Shown here: positions 33,546-45,838 of the stretch, piece after piece
Layout of the letters: each line of letters opens with the position of its first letter
Numbering within the stretch: the stretch's first letter is position 1
Origin: Macrotrachela quadricornifera
Taxonomy: Eukaryota > Rotifera > Eurotatoria > Philodinida > Philodinidae
Assembly (NCBI GenBank): GCA_022393335.1
Contig: JAJEKB010018356.1
Location: 59,439 to 123,438 of the forward strand
Direction: 5' to 3'
Length of the DNA stretch: 64,000 nt
Notes under the pieces: generated by a model
What the model was told of the DNA's origin: nothing
Seen by the model: only the letters and a program-made list of their open reading frames with translations
Database searches by the model: none
Translations under genes and position numbers: made by a program

Positions 33546-35746
33546 ATGACAACTGAATTATATTTAAACTTTCTTTATATTTTTTTCCTTTTTTTTTCTT
33601 TTTTTTTTTTTGATGTTCAATGTTTAAATTCTATAAATAATTCCTGCAATATTCTTTGAGAGAAATTGATCAATCAAGCATTATTTTCTTTTCTTTAGGT
33701 ATTTTTAATCATTTATTTTGTGTGCATGTGTGGTTTTTTTTTCTATTCTATTAGAAGATCATTTTTTTTTGTGTAAAATGAATTACAAAGCAATATTAGA
33801 CGTGCCATCATAAGGAATAATATGAATGTTTTGTGTACAAAAACACATACAAGGGTTTTTTTTTCGGATTGTTTGTATAATGAAAGACGGTGGTTAATAA
33901 ATATTAATATACTATCCTATGACATTTCGATTTTAAATATTGACAAATTAGATTACAGAGATTTTTTTTTCTTTATTTCTGCAACGATAAGTTTTATCTT
34001 TAGTTAGTATTTTATTATTTATTTGTTCAAATAAACAAGAATAGATTCCTTTGGTTGAAGAGAGTCGAATCACTTTCGACAACGACAAACATTTTTTTTA
34101 AATAATAATTAGTTCAATTCTTTTTTTTTATAAAATTACATTATAGGCTTATCTTTAAAAAGCCAGTAATAGTACTTAGTTGCCATTGACATCAACAGGA
34201 TTGGAATATAATAGCTAAAGATAAAAGAAGAAAACTATTAAATGAACAACATACAAATTCTTTTGTGTGCAATATATCGAGAAAAAATCTTGCTTAAGTG
34301 ATTTTTCATATTCATAGAGAGCAATACGTCAATGTTTGGAGTATATATAATGAGCACATCTTATTCATTGTCATTTTTTCCGATTCGTTTAATCTATTTT
34401 CTCTTACATATTTCTTTTGTTTATGCTTCTTATCATTAGCGGTGGATCTAAGTAGAAATATCGAGGCTAACGCTCCTCTTTCCACCGAACGAATCTTTTT
34501 TCGATTTTTTTCCTAGAAAAAAGTGAGCTCAAAATATGACTTCACATATGATTACTTTTGTACTTCTTCCATTTCTTGAGGAAAATAAAGATTAAAATAA
34601 TTGAACATTTTACATGTTTAAGATAATGTTAATTTATTAGTTGTAGGCTTTTCTCCCAGTATTCTGTTAACTTGTTATCTATAGCTTTAAACATCATACT
34701 ATCCATTCAAAGGCTGTTAATTATAATAAATCGAAAGCAACAAAGAAAAAAAATATCATACAAAGCTGAGTATTAAATAAACATATCACTATATATATAT
34801 ATATTTCTGTAATGGTATGATTACTAGTATTAGCATTTTTTCAGTTATTCTTAATCATAATACTTTCTAATAATTCTGCACAATTCGATATTGTTAAGAA
34901 AACATGATTTTGATGACGAATTTTTAGACAATAGACTATATCTGTAATCGTTTACATTCTGTATTATTTGATCCAATCGAATAGGAAGACGTTTAAAGCA
35001 TAGTTTTACGAAAGTATTCGAAAACGAAAGGTATATGTGCTTGAATAGGGTAGCATCAAGTATATTCTATTAATTCTTTGACTCTCGATGATGTAAAAAT
35101 ACATGTCAATGCAGTTATTAGAGGAATGTATCACTAACATATTTTTTACCTTTTTCTAAGTGATATGTCATACAAGTACATTTCTTCTCTCTCTATTTTT
35201 CGCGTGATACTCTTACACATATGTATTCTATTTATGTTTTCTTTCGTTCTGCATGATGGCACACAATAATAATCATCCAGCTCAAGAAGCAATCTTATAT
35301 GTTTTCATAATGAATGCATTAGGAAAAAAAAACATTTGACTGAACAAAAAATTGGGAAAATTGTGAATAACTCTCAATTCAATTAATTGTCAGAAGATGA
35401 ATAAATGAAACTAATAATCGAAATTAAGTTGCAATCGTACATTCTTTAATCATAGCAATTCAAAGATTTATTTTTTTATATTAAAATAGATATTATGTAA
35501 AATCAATCGTTTGAGAATCTATTGGTATGTATCGAATTTTTTATGCAAATAATGGTTAAAATATGTAAATTGAATTATTATTCAACAAAAACTTTTTCCA
35601 GCTGGCATTCACATGAATATGAAGTTTCGAAGATATTTATTTTCCAAATAAATTTATCATGAACAACCTTTCTAATAAAATATATTTTGTACAACTGTTT
35701 ATTAAATCATTTACTGTCAATAAAGATTTTACCTGAAAAAAGCTAA
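33546..35746. other. Intergenic region, no gene seen
   Basis: Begins with the PITP 3'-UTR (T-rich tracts at 33575-33612). The rest is AT-rich with a short (TA)n tract at 34791-34803. No motif-bearing frame and no inverted repeat noted. Confidence 0.5.
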
Positions 35747-36918
35747 CTAGAAAGTAGAATTTGAAAGTGAACCTGTATACTGTTCAATCCAGCTGCGAAA
35801 TGTTGAAATACGCGTGTAAACACTAATACTGCCACATCCAATACTCTATATTTAATAAATAATTTTCATTTTGTCATTAATGGAAACACTTACCCATGAT
35901 GCCAAACCAATTAAATACCAATAACCATCATTATGTTTAACAACTAATGGTCCACCTGAATCAACTTGACATTTAAGTTTTCCATTATTTTCTTCACCAG
36001 TGCAGAGTTGCGTATTTGGATCTATTGTATAACCGTTCTTTTCAAAATACGTTTTACAATAAGTATTAGTCATAAGTAGCACTGCAGCATCTCGATAAGT
36101 AGCAGTATTTGTTCCATCGGAACGTAATGTATATCGTTCTATAGTCCATGCTGTTTTCTTGTCATAGATATCATTTGTGACAGGAAAACAAATTGGCAGA
36201 GTGTAATTAGTTAAACTTATACCTGTACCCTATAGAATTTCATATCTCGTTCAACATATAATTGGTAAAAAAAATAATGGAAAATACTAACGCTAATTTC
36301 AAAAAGAGCAATATCATTTGAGATGTTTCGACTATTATAATTTGGATGTTTGATTACTCGGACTGTTGTATATTCTTTAATATCTGATTCCTAAACATTT
36401 AATTCTTGTTAAATATACATTTTCTTCATTTTTTTCTTACGCCACCGGGTCGATTATGTATACCACAAATCCATGTATATGTCCTTGGATTTGTTGAGGA
36501 TCTATATTATTTTTAATTAAAATAATCTGGGACGAAACCCTCTTTTTCATGCTTTTTTTCTACTTACGCACAATGTGCGACACTAATGATCCATTTATTA
36601 TTAATAATTGAACCACCGCAAATATGACGTCCATTGTAACGCATAGAGCACTGTTTATGTTCGATAAATTTTTAATCAATAAAAAAAATTAGAAAAACAA
36701 CTAGCACTTACTGACCATGGCCAGTCGCTACGTAATGCTACTCTACCACCAACTCTTTTATAAGAAGCAGCATTAAGTTCGAGTGGACGTCTACCACATC
36801 TTCCACTTTGCGAGTTTGCAAAACCTTTTTTTATTTAATAATTAAATTATGAAAAAAAATTTTAAAGTATAATGATAAACTTACTGATCAAGATACAAAA
36901 GACTACTGTAACAAACAT
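35747..36918 (-). CDS. S1-family serine protease homologue, 7 exons, probably impaired
   Basis: Predicted 274 residues from exons 36918-36885, 36824-36712, 36650-36568, 36501-36441, 36390-36292, 36229-35894 and 35845-35747; phases agree. A short hydrophobic leader (F-V-T-V-V-F-C-I-L-I) suggests secretion. The chymotrypsin fold is recognised by C-G-G-S-I-I with S-V-A-H-C (His57), N-D-I-A-L-F (Asp102), V-D-S-G-G-P-L (Ser195) and W-S-I-G-C-G with V-Y-T-R-I-S. The triad is present. However, the activation site reads K-R-V-G-G, so the mature N-terminus (position 16) would be Arg, not Ile/Val. The residue before Asp194 is Val instead of the oxyanion-hole Gly193, and position 189 is Leu rather than the Asp of trypsins. 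Reduced or non-canonical activity is therefore likely, though unproven. Confidence 0.9.
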
Positions 36919-38677
36919 TTTTGTCTATGTCTCGATATTAATGAAACAAATAAAATAAAAGTCACACTATTTATTTCAGTCAAAAAGTGCCTTTTTTTTC
37001 GTTTTACGATAATTGTCATAAGAGTAACGTATGACTGTGCGAATTTGACCATATGATTATTCTTTTTTCTTTATCTTTATGCTTTGTATGAAATAATCTC
37101 TGGCCTAAAATCACAAGTTTTTGAAAATTCTAAAATATGGTATTCTCTATAAAAAAGAATACAAATATAGAAAGTTTCATGCATTAATTTGACTAAAAAT
37201 TTCAGTTTTAATGACTCTTCATACACTTATTATGATGAACTGGGTGCAAATTAAAATGTTTATCTTATCTGATTTTTCTAAAAGAAAAAATTAGGTCATA
37301 AACTTTGCAAAAAAAAACAAACCAAAAAATAAGCAAAGTACTTTTGTTTTAGTAATTCTATTAAGTAAAAATACTTATTTAGACAACAATGACATGTATT
37401 TTATGAAACAAATATCACAAGAAAAATAACACTTTCTCAATTTTAAATATACTATTCAATAGATTGTATCCAAAATCAGCGATCCATTTGTAAACTTCCG
37501 ATAGAACTTGAACCACATTTCAACAGAATCCGACAAAATTCAATAGAGTCCCGGCAAGAGTTCCAGAGATCTGGTTGATTCTGACGATCGAAATCTGATA
37601 CGAGAAATTCTGATGACTTATCCGACAGAATCTAATTGAAATAGTTGCACCTGGAAGTCTTTACTTCATTTCATGAAAGCTTATTGGAAGGGTCTTCAAC
37701 AAGAGGGAAAAGGTAGACTTTTGTACTTGTGAAGTACAAAGAAGTATAAAAAGTTAGAAATCTATCTTTTTCTCCTGGTTACTTATGTAAAAATCACCGT
37801 CAGTTTCTTCATCATTTAATTCAAATTCATCAGTGTATTTTCATTGTAGTTGAAATAAGTACCAATTCTCTTTTTTCAAAGAAGTTTTCTTGTGTTTCTG
37901 TTCGTTACTATGAGCAAGATAAAGACTGACAATTTTTTGTCTCCTTGAATATTTTAATGCAAAATATTCCAATAGTGAAAAGAGAACTGGTGCTTTCTTT
38001 TCCAGAGAAAATTTTAATTTTATTATTTATTTATTAGGTTTTTTTAAATGAAAATATACATTATAAAGAGAAACTAATTCTTTTACTCTGTTATCTTTTG
38101 GGTAAAAGAGATATGCAAAGCTATAAAGGAGAAATAAGTAATTAAAAAAGGATGAAGAATTATCAAGCAATATCCAGAATAGTGCAGCGCTTTTCATGGA
38201 GCATTCTTCAGAGAAAAATTAAGATTTTATCATTTGTCCAGACCGAAATATATGGAAAATAAGTAAAAAGATTTCACACGTTTCTTGTTAACTTAAAAGC
38301 GGAGAGTCATAGCATTATTATATAGGTCCTCCATTTTAAGTATCGACACAGCCAGCCAACGATTTTTTTGTCTGGAGATGGCTCAAACTATAAAAATATA
38401 AAGAAAACTATAAAAATCGAAAGATCATTATCGATAGTCAAGGGAAAATGTTACAACTTTAAGATGCTCTATTTATGAGTGATATAGATCATAATTTTCG
38501 TTTGAAAGCTGTCTAAAAATAGATGTATTTTTTAATTTCACAAAAAAACCATATTGAATCTGATTAAATTTTATCTTTTTTTGTCTGAAATATTGGCAGA
38601 AATTTTGATCTAACTCCATTCTGGAAGTAAAACTAACACATTTAGATGATAGATTAACATTCACCGTATTTTGCTTA
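36919..38677. other. Intergenic region, no gene seen
   Basis: AT-rich non-coding DNA. The segment 37490-37640 is more GC-rich and repeats the word GACAGAATC/GACAAAATTC several times, so it may be repeat-derived. Nothing else recognised. Confidence 0.45.
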
Positions 38678-38679
38678 TA

Positions 38680-39595
38680 ATGCACGATGCAGAAGTCTTT
38701 AGATAAATGTCAAACCCTCTTAGACCATATTGCCTACTTCTGAATCAATCAATTTTTTTTTAGAAAGAACAATGTCTGAACTACAAATTTTGTAACAGAC
38801 ATATTTTTCTAGAAGGCATTTGAGAAAGAAGAAAATGTCAAGAAACAAACATCTCTAAAAAATTCTTGCAACGCTTTCTCAATCTGAAAAGTTTGTATTT
38901 TCTCAATTAGTTAAAGCTACGTGGAGTGAATTTGAAGAAAAAATACACAACGATTTAGCGCATCAAAAGCTCTGTCAATATCAGCTTTGTGAAATATTTT
39001 TTATCCATTCTTGTCTCTTTAATGAGAAAAGTTTGAAACATGAAATTTTTGTAAAATTGAACTTTTTTCAAGATCTTTCAGTTTAGAAAAATATCATACC
39101 TCATCTCCAGAGATCATTTATGAAATTGAATTATTTTCGTGTTGTTTGGAGGAAAGGTATTCAATTGTAGAATTTTAGTAGAAAAAATGTATTCAAAAAA
39201 TAGTCTTTATCGTCGTAAAACGATCAAGTAATAAAAACGACAAAAATGACTTAGTCCCTTCCAGAAAATGCTATTAATTGATATGGAAACTAGGAATAAA
39301 TTTAACTTTCAACACATTCTTAGAAAGAGCATTCTTTATCCTACAAAAATCATTAATGAACGTACTTTCTCATTTATCTTCTATAATAGAGAAAATTAAC
39401 AGAAAATAGCAAATTATGTTGCTCGACAATGAAGTTGCAAGAACTTTTTTAGATGCCTTCTAGAAAAATATGTCTGTTACAAAATTTGTAGTTCAGACAT
39501 TGTTCTTTCTAATAAAAAAAATTTGATTGGTTTAGAATTAGACAATATGGTCTAAGAAGGTTTGACATTTTTCCAAAGACTTTCGCATCGCGCAT
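38680..39595. mobile_element. Inverted-repeat element, 916 bp, possible TA target duplication
   Basis: About 170 bp at the left (ATGCACGATGC, then GTCAAACC and TTAGACCATATTG, then AACAATGTCTGAACTACAAA, then AACAGACATATTTTTCTAGA) recurs in reverse complement at the right end with few changes. The terminal words are flanked by TA on both sides (38678-38679 and 39596-39597). No transposase frame is present. The 20-bp block AACAATGTCTGAACTACAAA is identical in both arms, so the element is fairly young. Confidence 0.8.
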
Positions 39596-39719
39596 TACTG
39601 CACGAGTTTGTCATAGAATAGGTTTTAATAAATTAAAGGATGAACAAACTGATCTTAGTTTTTCCCAGATTCTAAACGATGCCGATGTTTCTAAATCAAC
39701 AAGTAGCACTGAGAAGAAT

Positions 39720-39975
39720 GAAAAGGGAAATTAACACTACCAATTTTAACATATCCAGCATAGCTTAATGAAGTTAAAGCTTCACCACGAAATCTATATG
39801 TAGTTAAATGATATAAATCATCAAAATTTATTAATTTTAATATTGTAAAATATTCACAAACGAGTGATGAATCAACTTTACGTATTCTACAAACATCATT
39901 ATGAATTCCAATTGATTTGAAATCATCTTGTTTAGCATGAATTTGTACTCTATTCGAACTAATATTAACGTCAAA
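39720..39975 (-). pseudogene. MLH1: MLH1 (MutL homologue) ATPase-domain fragment
   Basis: The minus-strand frame translates to a segment colinear with the MLH1 N-terminal GHKL ATPase: V-Q-I-H-A-K-Q-D-D-F, then an altered motif II, then I-R-K-V-D-S-S-L-V-C-E-Y-F-T, F-D-D-L and T-Y-R-F-R-G-E-A-L-T-S-L-S. The conserved D-N-G-x-G-I of the ATP site reads H-N-D-V-C-R-I and the first Gly of GFRGEAL is Arg. With no flanking exons and an inverted-repeat element immediately upstream, this is a dead fragment. MLH1 works in DNA mismatch repair and meiotic crossing over; an intact copy presumably exists elsewhere. Confidence 0.75.
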
Positions 39976-39979
39976 ATAT

Positions 39980-40752
39980 AATGCACCTCGATATTTTTTT
40001 AATTATCTCGAAAATGAAAGCTGTTGGAAACCTGCGATTTTTGCTATTCCGAAGAAAAATGTTAGATAAGTAAAACTCTACTAAATTTTCTTGACTATAA
40101 GACGGTAAAGCTGATTATTTTATACTAGATTTTCACCAGTACTTTTAGAAGAAAGTTCTTCAAACAACTATACTTTTCAATTTATTTAATCCATGGCGAA
40201 AAAATTTCTCTGCCGATCTACGTACGCAGTCTATCCATCTATCATTTAAGAGTTATAATCGTTTTACTGAAAGCTTTTAAATCGAACACCTGTCCACTGC
40301 TTGTCCTAAACTGTATTGAGTTTAGGGTAATCAACTAAGCTAAGTTGAATGGTAACATTTTTTGTTTGTTTCAATAAGATAGTAAATCGTTATATGACGG
40401 TTTTTGTAATTCAGTTCATGATCCAGCGTATACAACCCATATAACATTATAATGAGTTTCTTCTAGAATTTTCTAGAGCTTGTCGCCCAAAGTCAGATCA
40501 TCTAAAAACAAAAATAAATATCACCATTCAGCTTAACTTAATTGACATTGAAAATTACAGCTATTTGAAGAACTTGCTTCTAAAAGTACTGGTCAATATC
40601 TAGTATAAAGTGATCAGCTTGACCGTCTCATAATCAAGAAAACTTAGTAGAGTTCTACTTCTCTAACATTTTTCTTCTGAATGGCAAAAACCGCAGGTTT
40701 CTAACAGCTTTCGTTCTCAAAATACTTGAAAAATATCGAGGTGCATTATATT
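39980..40752. mobile_element. Inverted-repeat element, about 773 bp, next to the MLH1 fragment
   Basis: The left arm (about 39980-40190: TAATGCACCTCGATATTT, GAAAGCTGTT, GAAAAATGTTAGA, AGTACTTTTAGAAG) and the right arm (about 40530-40752) are inverted copies with moderate divergence, flanked by TA-rich sequence. No ORF. The terminal TAATGCAC word resembles that of the 38680-39595 element, so the two may belong to one superfamily. The upper edge continues into the MLH1-like frame for a few codons, which makes the exact boundary uncertain. Confidence 0.75.
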
Positions 40753-40976
40753 TAGACGTCGATAGTATATTCGTTTCATTTCTTATCACAAGTTTCAATC
40801 AACCTATAATAAATCACATTATTCGATTTGTAATACAGCATATTTAAAAATAAAATCATGACAGACGAATTTGTCAAGAGCCATAGACTGATCAAACATC
40901 ATTATCATTCTAAAAATGATCAAGAAATCAAATAAAATAATATTAACAATAGACTTACCTAGAACTATTAATATTG

Positions 40977-42044
40977 TCATTTATTGATTTCTTCAACAGA
41001 TAAAATATTGTTAATTTCTTTTAATTGTTGAAAAATCTGTAAATCGAAAAAATGCTTCAATTGATCCAATGAACATTGTCCATTTTTACGAAGATTATGA
41101 ACAAAATTGTGCATAGCAGATTGAGCTGTGTTATAACAAGGATGTTGTGCTGTTAATTTATCAGGTAATATAGGTATACATTGATGAATATGACTTATAA
41201 ATGTAATACGAACATCAGAAATTATTAATGGACCATCAGTTAAATCAATTGCTATATCAACAGGAGATTCTGGAATGAATGGAAGTTTAATAAAATCGAT
41301 TCCATATCCGGCAATATGTTTTCTTTTTGTAATTAAAGCATTATGCCAAATATGTGAACCATTTTTTCTTGTACCCAAATTAAAACAATGATGTTGATTC
41401 GATGAATAAACAAGAGAAAATGGAAAAGTTAATCGAATCGATCCATATTTTGATTCTAATTGTGATGAAGACAGTGTACACCAAAATAAAGGTACTCCTC
41501 CATACGTTCGATTTAATCGACCAGGAATTTCTATTTGATTTCCATTAAGCCATTGAAAAAATTGTTCAATATCTGTATCATGTTGAACAAAATCAAATGA
41601 ATTATTTTGTAAAAGATTAAAATTAATACTCACCATGTTTGTATCCTTCAATATTTGAATCCAAAGAGTTGATGAATATGATTGTTTTTTAAAACGATCT
41701 TCAATTTGATCAAGTATTGTCATTAAATCAATTCCTGTCCATTCTTTACATTTTTCATTTTCTTTTATAGATAAATTTGGTTGAGCAAGATAAATTAAAT
41801 ATGAAAGAATATTCATATTTTCATTTAATATTAATCTTGTTTCATTTCGTTGAGAAGCACTTTCAAGCGCTAATGCTATTTGAACTTTATGACCAATATA
41901 TAATTTAGGTAGATCTTTAGTAGCAGATAGAAGACGATCACAATATGATTTTATTTTCGATGAACATTGATTAGCAACACAATGTATTGTAAATGATTGA
42001 AGAGCAGATAGAAATTCGATTTCTTCTAATGAAATAATAGACAT
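40977..42044 (-). CDS. Unrecognised 355-residue protein, single exon
   Basis: The frame is open from 42074, but the first ATG is at 42044, 10 codons in. An AG acceptor (TTTTTTATTTAAG) ends just upstream, fitting a spliced or trans-spliced leader. The protein is soluble-looking, with no signal peptide, membrane segment or repeats. It has an N-terminal helical part (to about residue 160) and a C-terminal beta-rich part with D-G-P-L-I-I-S-D-V-R-I-T-F, and scattered Cys and His residues without a zinc-finger pattern. I do not recognise the family. Amino-acid use looks like real protein and the codon bias (A/T third positions) matches host genes. A consensus donor (TAG-GTAAGT) lies about 20 nt after the stop codon, so the 3'-UTR may be spliced. 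Confidence 0.65.
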   Translation of the reverse strand: MSIISLEEIEFLSALQSFTIHCVANQCSSKIKSYCDRLLSATKDLPKLYIGHKVQIALALESASQRNETRLILNENMNILSYLIYLAQPNLSIKENEKCKEWTGIDLMTILDQIEDRFKKQSYSSTLWIQILKDTNMVSINFNLLQNNSFDFVQHDTDIEQFFQWLNGNQIEIPGRLNRTYGGVPLFWCTLSSSQLESKYGSIRLTFPFSLVYSSNQHHCFNLGTRKNGSHIWHNALITKRKHIAGYGIDFIKLPFIPESPVDIAIDLTDGPLIISDVRITFISHIHQCIPILPDKLTAQHPCYNTAQSAMHNFVHNLRKNGQCSLDQLKHFFDLQIFQQLKEINNILSVEEINK

Positions 42045-44828
42045 TAAAGTAAAATTCTTAAATAAAAAAGGCAATGAATAGAAATTACATTGACATTAAA
42101 TATATGCTACTATTATAATATACTTTTCTTGTCTTACGCAAGAATTGTGAAACTAAAGAAAAAGAAAAAAAAATATTGTGCAAGAACAAGATTTCTTTAT
42201 CAAACTTGTAGGCGGTTTACCATCATTATTCAGTAATTGTGGACCAATGTATCTGTCGATTTGATTCTACAGAATATGAAAATTCATATATTTACTTTTC
42301 AAAGTTATTTTCAATATTCAAACTTTGTAAGACGAAAACTCTATCTGTATCATACTGTATACAACAACTGATTATCATTCTATTAATACTATACATTTAT
42401 GGCAAGTCTAAATTATCTCAATAGTACTCGAAATACAGAATCTGTCATCTTTTTTTGTATAAACTTCAAATGAAAATCAAGAACAAAATATAATACATAT
42501 ACAATGGTATGCTTAAAAAATATCATCATATAAAAATTCTTTTTCTTCTTTGTAAAGATTTGTTCATTTATAAATTGTTTATATTCCATGAAGAATTGTT
42601 AAATTGATTTATTTGATACAGTAAAAATTCAATAACCAATGATTTGTCATAAGGGAAACAATTTAGAAAAGTACTTGTCATTATCATTTACATTAATATG
42701 ATCGTCTCTTGACGCTCATTATTATTATATTTAACAATCAATACTTAATGGTTTGAAGAAAAGAGCAACTAATGATTCACTCTTTACTATCACTTTCGTC
42801 ATTGTCTCTTAATTTTTCTTTTTCTTTTTTTATTGTTTAATCATAAGTATCGAAAGCTTTTAGTGAAGACATTAATGGAAGAAAAAAAATATGATACCTC
42901 ATTCATTGAAAAGAAAGAAAAGAAAGAAAAAATAACAAAGATTAATTGTTGCCGTCACTGTTATCTTACGTATTCATATAATGCACCAGTCATAAAGCTA
43001 ATTGTTCATGACTATAATACTGAATGTGAGATGAACAATTTGTTTTTCTTTTTGACATGAGAATAAAATAATAAATGCATACTGTTAACAAAAAAAAAAT
43101 GTTAAAAAAAAGGAATCATATATGTATATTACCTCTTAGGCGATTTCTTTCCGTTCATTTCTTATCGCATTTTCTTATTGTGCGGTCATTTGCATGTTCA
43201 ATGTTGCGCACATTCCACTGACCTCACTGCTATGGTCATTATCATTGACTTCCTCTTTTTTTTTTTTTGGTAAATATTTCTATTGCCATTTAATGTGAAG
43301 ATACTTTGCTTTTCTCTTTTTTTAGCTATAAGAGTAAGAAAGATATTTTATTATGATTATTGATGTCTTATTGTTAGCTGTCGTTTTTTCTTTTTCATCA
43401 TTAGAACGAGATCACGACGAGTGTAATCAAGTAGAATAAAAAGAATCATCTTTGCATGTACTCGTATCTATAGAATAAACTGATTAAATAAATGAGAGGT
43501 AATACGATTATTCTATGTTGTCTTGTCTATTCATCGAATAACTAATTAGTAATAGTAACTATAAATTTCCTGATGTGATGTTATTTCTAAATAGTAACCA
43601 TCTATTGACTAGATATTAAGTAATGAAAAAGCATTCAACTCTATAGGGATTACTTAAACTAAACACAAAATATGTAAGTAATTTTTATAGCAAGAAATTG
43701 TAATGAATTTTATTATTATTGATGAGTATAGTATGTTCTCTTTCTGTGAGTAGTCATAGCGTATGATCAAAAAATTAGATAATTATTTATAAACATGATT
43801 TCTTTTACATTTACATGATCATGTTTAATTATCATTTTATCTAAAATAAAACCGGAAGTTCATTATATTTATTAATTATTTCGAAGACTAGACGAATGTT
43901 CACTAGCAGAATGAATTTAACTAAAAGAAGAAGAAACATACAGTCAAGGTTATTCATATAACTTCTTATAAATTGATGAGAATAAAGAATGCCTGATCAA
44001 TATAGCGTATCTCTTTTGTAATATTACTAAGTAAAGAAGGCAAATATTTAACAAAGTAAGTTGTGAATCTAACCAAAGATTACGTAAGATTTGTTCATAT
44101 GACAATCGAAGCTAGTCAAAAAAAAAGAGAGAAAAATTAGAAGTTATAAAGCAAAATATACGTTAATCATTGCTAACTAATTATACGACGAGTGAAAAGT
44201 ATTACAAATCGATTTTTTTATCTTCTTTTCTTTTCTGACAAGCACATAATCAGACTAAGAGCGATGAAGGACATCTGAATTAAGAGTTAGTATGTGTATA
44301 TATATATGCAAACATTAACGATAGGATGAAGAATATGTGTTCAATTATTTCTTAGATATTCATCGATCAATAGATTTGTATTATTCAGAATAAAAAACAT
44401 AAGAAATCAGTTACGGCAAATTAACTTCAAAATCGTTCCCAAAGTAAATGAATGAATAATCAATGGAAATAGAGTGAATAGTAGGAAAAAAAAAGAAGAA
44501 AAAGATAGTGTGTCTAGCGATGAAATACATTTTGTCCCGGAGGAGAGAGCACTCATCCTAATCAAACTGCCCTCCATCTTTTCTATAGCTATAGAATTAT
44601 CATAGGAGCATTTGTTCTCTTTTCATACATACTGAGAGAAAAGAAATAGGCATGATAGCAATATTAGTTTAAGACAAAACATTCTTTTGTGCTTCTTTTA
44701 TTTATCTAGCAATCGCTAATATTATTATCATCATCATCATCATCATCATGTTGTATTGATCTTTGAGTATACAAAAACAGGTCAATTATATCCTACTGTT
44801 GAATAAACGTATCATTACTATTCAAGAT
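42045..44828. other. Intergenic region with a CAT microsatellite
   Basis: Long AT-rich stretch without recognisable exons. About seven ATC units stand at 44727-44749. The frame at 42833-43060 (Lys-rich, then Cys/His) has no splice context or homology that I can see. The end holds the leader of the Ig-domain gene. Confidence 0.45.
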
Positions 44829-45495
44829 ATGTTAGGTTCTTATCGATTACTTATACTTATCAAACTAATACTTTTTGAATTACTTGGATTAAGTAAGTTA
44901 TTTTTTTAATATTAAAATGAATATTTTTATTGATAAAATATATATTATTTTAGAATGCATTGAAGATCATTCATCTCGTCTTTATCGAAAATTACGTTCT
45001 TCCATTAATAACAATCATAATTCATCGAATAATTTAGTAGTTATTTTTGTATCTGTTCCAATAAAAGATTCTTTTGCTGTTATTAATTGTTCAACACCAA
45101 AACGTGTTTCTCATCAAAATCTTGATTGGTATTTTGAAGATAATACTACTAAAAATCTAGCTCGTGTTATATGGCAATGTGGTCGTTCGAATGATCATCG
45201 TTATACAGCTTATTCATTCGATCATCTTCATCATTTTTTAAAAATAAAACCTATTCATTATAATGATAGTGGAATATATATGTGTCTAGATCAAACTACT
45301 GGTTATTATGCTGGAGTACAACTTTCTGTTCGTAAGTTTTATTTTTGTATTTTTCACTAATAATTACCGTTTGTTTGGTTTTTAGGTGGTAGTCATAGTT
45401 GTGCAGAATGTATATATGGTTTCCAAATAACAATATTCATCTGTTTTATCTTATTTTTATCATTCGTATCACGATATATCGTTCATGACAGTTAA
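44829..45495 (+). CDS. Small immunoglobulin-domain type I membrane protein, 3 exons
   Basis: Predicted 183 residues from exons 44829-44892, 44954-45331 and 45386-45495, phases agreeing. Residues 1-20 are a signal peptide (L-L-I-L-I-K-L-I-L-F-E-L-L). One V-type Ig domain follows, with the first Cys in V-I-N-C-S, the core Trp in L-D-W-Y-F and the tyrosine-corner D-S-G-I-Y-M-C. A hydrophobic segment of about 20 residues (F-Q-I-T-I-F-I-C-F-I-L-F-L) near the C-terminus would anchor it, leaving only about 10 cytoplasmic residues. It is probably a cell-surface recognition or adhesion protein. The single short domain and minimal tail mean it has no signalling motif of its own. No orthologue can be named. 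Confidence 0.8.
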
Positions 45496-45838
45496 AAAAC
45501 ATGATGTTTTTATTTCGATATTTATATATATATATATCTTCCGTCCATCGATATCTCTACCTTAAATTAGATATTGTAAAAATGAATTCATCGTTTTTTT
45601 CAATTTCTTTTTTGAATATATTAATGAACAATGTTTTGAATGATAAAGAACAAAAAAATATAAATATATGTTAATCAAAATAAATAATCATGGAATACAA
45701 TGTCGAAAAACAATAGGATAGAAAAAATCAAACAAAACGAAAAGATTAATACAGATAATTTGATCGTTGAAACTAAAAGCTTAATTAGAAAGTGAATATT
45801 ATTGTTTTTTTTGACTAGTTTTGATCACTATTGATATT
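45496..45838. other. Convergent 3' ends of the Ig-domain gene and the flippase gene
   Basis: AT-rich 3'-UTR sequence shared between two genes on opposite strands. A (TA)n tract lies near 45522-45536. No other feature seen. Confidence 0.4.
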
